This document shows, one piece after another, positions 61,808-64,000 of a DNA stretch of 64,000 nucleotides. How positions within the stretch are numbered: position 1 is the first letter of the stretch; the number at the start of each line of letters is the position of its first letter. This DNA comes from Kordiimonas laminariae (GTDB taxonomy: Bacteria > Pseudomonadota > Alphaproteobacteria > Sphingomonadales > Kordiimonadaceae): assembly GCF_023008165.1 (NCBI RefSeq), contig NZ_JAKQZA010000003.1, positions 186,001 to 250,000 of the forward strand. The letters are read 5' to 3'. The notes beneath the pieces are model-generated. The model did no database searches. It was not told the origin of the DNA and was given only the letters and a program-made list of their open reading frames with translations. A program made the translations under genes and the position numbers.

Positions 61808-64000
61808 TTAGAAGCTGAATTTAGCACCAAAGAAGATGAAACGACCGCCAGCTTCATAAACACCTGCAACAGTGTTTGCTTCCACGTTAGCAGTTGGTGA
61901 TGGGCCAAATGCTGGGAGTACTGGTGGGTCATTATCAAATACGTTACGTACACCAGCACGTAGCTGTACATTCTCTGTAGCGTCCCAGAATACAGTCAGA
62001 TCGAAGTAGTGTTGAGCTTCAAGTGTAGCACTTGTTAGCTCACCGTTACCTTCGTCAGCAAATGTTGTGATTTCGCCAGTGTCTGTATCGATAGAAGAGA
62101 TACGGTCAACTGCAGCGAAATAACGCCAGTTTGCAGCTACTGTTACATCCCAAGGTGTCTGCCAGTTAGCGTTCACAATGTGACGGTATGTGAATGTTGG
62201 GTTACCACAACCTTGGTCGAAGAAGCCAACACAGTCGAATGTACCTGCACCAGGAAGCGGCGTAGATGTGTTTTCGAACTGGTATGTAGCAACATAGCTA
62301 AGAGCTAGGTCACCCCAGTCTTCGCCAATGCCAAAGTTGTAAGCAACTTGCCAGTCAAGACCTGAAGTTTTGAACGCACCGATGTTTGTGTTTGTTGTCA
62401 CAATGTTCGCTTGCTCACGTGGGAAGAAAGTAAGCGAGCCATCAGGACCACGGTTAATCAGGTTACAGAACTGTGCATCACCTGTATCAAGACATCTCTG
62501 TAGAGTGAATGATGCAGGGATTGTGCTTACTACATCAGTGATATCGATATTGTAGTAATCAACAGATACAGACAGACCAGGAATAGCTTCTGGCTGAATA
62601 ACAACACCAACAGTGAATGTATCAGATGTTTCAGGCTGTAGGTTCGGGTTACCACCAACAAGAACGTTAAGCTGACCAGAATCAGGTGGAATAGCACCGA
62701 ACTGAGCTGCTGTTACACCTGTATTCGCACATGCAGCAGCTGTAGCTGTTGGTGCATCATCTGTACCGGCGAAGCCCGCACATGGATCAGATAGCGAAGT
62801 CAGGTTTGTATTCTGTGGTAAGAATAGCTCACCAATGTTCGCCGCACGTACCGCACGCTGATACTGAACACGGAAACGGATGTCATCAACTGGTGCCCAA
62901 GAGATACCAAGTGAGTAAGCGTCCGCACCGAAGTCACCGCCTTCAACGTTGTTTAGAATATCAGTAGAGCTGTATTCAGAACGACGATAAGCACCTGTCA
63001 GTGTAAGTTCTTTCGCAAAGTCAGCACCCTGAATAATAGGAACCTGAACCTCTGTGAAGAAGTCATACACTTCTGTTTCACCGTTAGTTGGTAGTACAGC
63101 ACCACCAGAACCTACGAGACTACCGCTTTGGTTAGTACCATCAGCCTGTGTGCGTAGACCATCACGACGGAATTCGAAACCGAATAGAACCGCAACGCCA
63201 TCGTCAGCCCAAGGTGTAGCAAGACCGTAATCTGTTAGGTCACCGTTAATTGTACCACCAAACACTGTCTGAGTAATAGAACCCTGAGTAAGAGTTGGTG
63301 TATCTACATATTGACGTAGAGCATCAGCATCAACTGTTGCGTTCGGGTCAAATGCTGTTGTGAACGGAATACACGCAGGATCAGTACCATCTACTACAGA
63401 ACGACAAACAGGGTTGCCGTTTGCATCTGCTACGATATCAAGTGAGTTCGCTAGGTTAGCACGTGTAACCTGGTTAAACTGTAGACGAGCAAGATCTGTA
63501 CGACCTAGCTGACCAAATGCATCCCAGTTCCAGTTATCGTCAAGCTCACCACGTAGACCATATACCAGACGGTAGTTTGCAAGAGTACGGTCATCTGTAC
63601 GAGGACCACCTTCTACGAAACGACGACGAACTTCTGCTTGTACGAAACCGTCACCATCTGGATCACGTGAGAAGTTACCGTTTGAATCAACTGTACCACA
63701 AATTGTTGCAAGGTTATCGCCAAGAAGTGGGTTATCACAGTTAACCTGGTTGATAGATGAACCAAACGCCGCTGAAGGCGCAATGATTTGTGGAGAGTTA
63801 GAACGTGTATAACCGAAGTCAGCATATGCTTCGATATTGTCAGTCACGTTGTAACGGCCAGAGAAACCAGCGTTAATACGCTCAATCGCACGACGTACTG
63901 GGTTAAACGGGTTAAAGTTAAACGCGTTATTGAAGCCAGACGACAGTGAACCATCTTGGTTCAAAGAGAATGAGCCACCGCCAATAGCTTCACCATCAGA
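61808..64000 (-). CDS. TonB-dependent receptor, N-terminus cut by window edge
   Basis: The frame runs from the stop at 61808 to the window end without a stop, giving 731 residues; signal peptide and most of the plug are missing. The barrel shows alternating strands with many Asn, Asp, Thr and aromatic residues, LTGAYRRSEYSSTD, FRVQYQRAVRAANIGELFLP (the conserved TonB-receptor block RAPN-I-ELF), and a final strand ending in FFGAKFSF with C-terminal Phe. It is typical of the large receptors of sphingomonads and related groups that take up chelates or carbohydrates. Ligand unknown. Cysteine pairs in extracellular loops (NCDNPLLGDNLATICG, VCRSVVDGTDPAC) are usual for this group. Confidence 0.9.
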   Translation of the reverse strand, partial: SDGEAIGGGSFSLNQDGSLSSGFNNAFNFNPFNPVRRAIERINAGFSGRYNVTDNIEAYADFGYTRSNSPQIIAPSAAFGSSINQVNCDNPLLGDNLATICGTVDSNGNFSRDPDGDGFVQAEVRRRFVEGGPRTDDRTLANYRLVYGLRGELDDNWNWDAFGQLGRTDLARLQFNQVTRANLANSLDIVADANGNPVCRSVVDGTDPACIPFTTAFDPNATVDADALRQYVDTPTLTQGSITQTVFGGTINGDLTDYGLATPWADDGVAVLFGFEFRRDGLRTQADGTNQSGSLVGSGGAVLPTNGETEVYDFFTEVQVPIIQGADFAKELTLTGAYRRSEYSSTDILNNVEGGDFGADAYSLGISWAPVDDIRFRVQYQRAVRAANIGELFLPQNTNLTSLSDPCAGFAGTDDAPTATAAACANTGVTAAQFGAIPPDSGQLNVLVGGNPNLQPETSDTFTVGVVIQPEAIPGLSVSVDYYNIDITDVVSTIPASFTLQRCLDTGDAQFCNLINRGPDGSLTFFPREQANIVTTNTNIGAFKTSGLDWQVAYNFGIGEDWGDLALSYVATYQFENTSTPLPGAGTFDCVGFFDQGCGNPTFTYRHIVNANWQTPWDVTVAANWRYFAAVDRISSIDTDTGEITTFADEGNGELTSATLEAQHYFDLTVFWDATENVQLRAGVRNVFDNDPPVLPAFGPSPTANVEANTVAGVYEAGGRFIFFGAKFSF

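Noticed and set aside
1-64000. Mobile elements, prophage, CRISPR arrays, tRNA or rRNA genes
   Set aside because: None seen: no direct-repeat arrays, transposase, integrase or tRNA-like cloverleaf sequences were recognised on either strand.

Overview
The window reads as chromosomal DNA of a free-living, aerobic, Gram-negative alphaproteobacterium of moderate GC content. The evidence is the small SRP RNA next to dnaX-ybaB-recR, the PhaR/PhaC polyhydroxyalkanoate pair, a DUF2336 gene, a TIGR02186-TauE/SafE pair, an MCE (Mla-type) ABC operon whose permease carries a STAS domain, and a large TonB-dependent receptor. The mix would fit the Kordiimonadales or a neighbouring order, but that placement is inference; no rRNA gene is present. 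I see no tRNA, CRISPR array, prophage, integrase or insertion sequence. Most of the window is ordinary, tightly packed core genome.

Layout. 1-2.7 kb: polyhydroxyalkanoate locus (methyltransferase, short PhaC-type synthase and a small protein, divergent from phaR). 2.7-7.4 kb: MFS exporter and an MCE lipid-transport operon. 7.6-16.9 kb: MmgE/PrpD protein, nucleotidyltransferase, proline iminopeptidase, copper chaperone, ferrochelatase, a metallo-deacylase-like protein, a minimal CDF transporter, an LplT-like carrier and a lysoplasmalogenase. 17-24 kb: argB, DUF2336 and diguanylate cyclase genes, HAD nucleotidase, dapD-dapE. 23.8-25 kb: a very AT-rich intergenic region with two DnaA-box-like sites, then two tandem paralogous small genes of unknown function. 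25-31.5 kb: GFA protein, recR-ybaB-dnaX, SRP RNA, nudC, pterin dehydratase, sirtuin. 31.5-39.3 kb: tyrosine-phosphatase/fructosamine-kinase pair, lipoprotein hydrolase, thpR, tesA with ybbAP-like ABC genes, Bax-inhibitor-1 protein. 39.4-44.6 kb: membrane redoxin and the divergent biotin genes bioBA and bioFD. 44.7-48 kb: small unknown gene, a structured-RNA candidate, a LuxR solo, TusA and TauE/SafE. 48.3-54.1 kb: MerR regulator and a complete beta-oxidation operon. 54.3-59.8 kb: GntR/YtrA-like regulator with a membrane protein, TfoX-like and DUF2461 genes, and a TetR regulator divergent from a DUF2141/sterol-desaturase-like operon. 59.9-64 kb: TPR-2OG oxygenase and a truncated TonB receptor.

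Several parts fit a lipid and storage-carbon theme: polyhydroxyalkanoate synthesis, beta-oxidation under a MerR regulator, MCE lipid trafficking, lysophospholipid handling and a fatty-acid-hydroxylase-type enzyme. The best material for follow-up is regulatory: a perfect 23-bp inverted repeat ending exactly at the start codon of a GntR gene, a 24-bp TetR palindrome overlapping a -35 box, a 16-bp palindrome holding the -35 box of the MerR/beta-oxidation promoter, nested palindromes in the dapD leader, a three-hairpin element after the biotin locus, and a hairpin whose loop holds the stop codons of two convergent genes. No clear multi-gene defence or mobile system was found.
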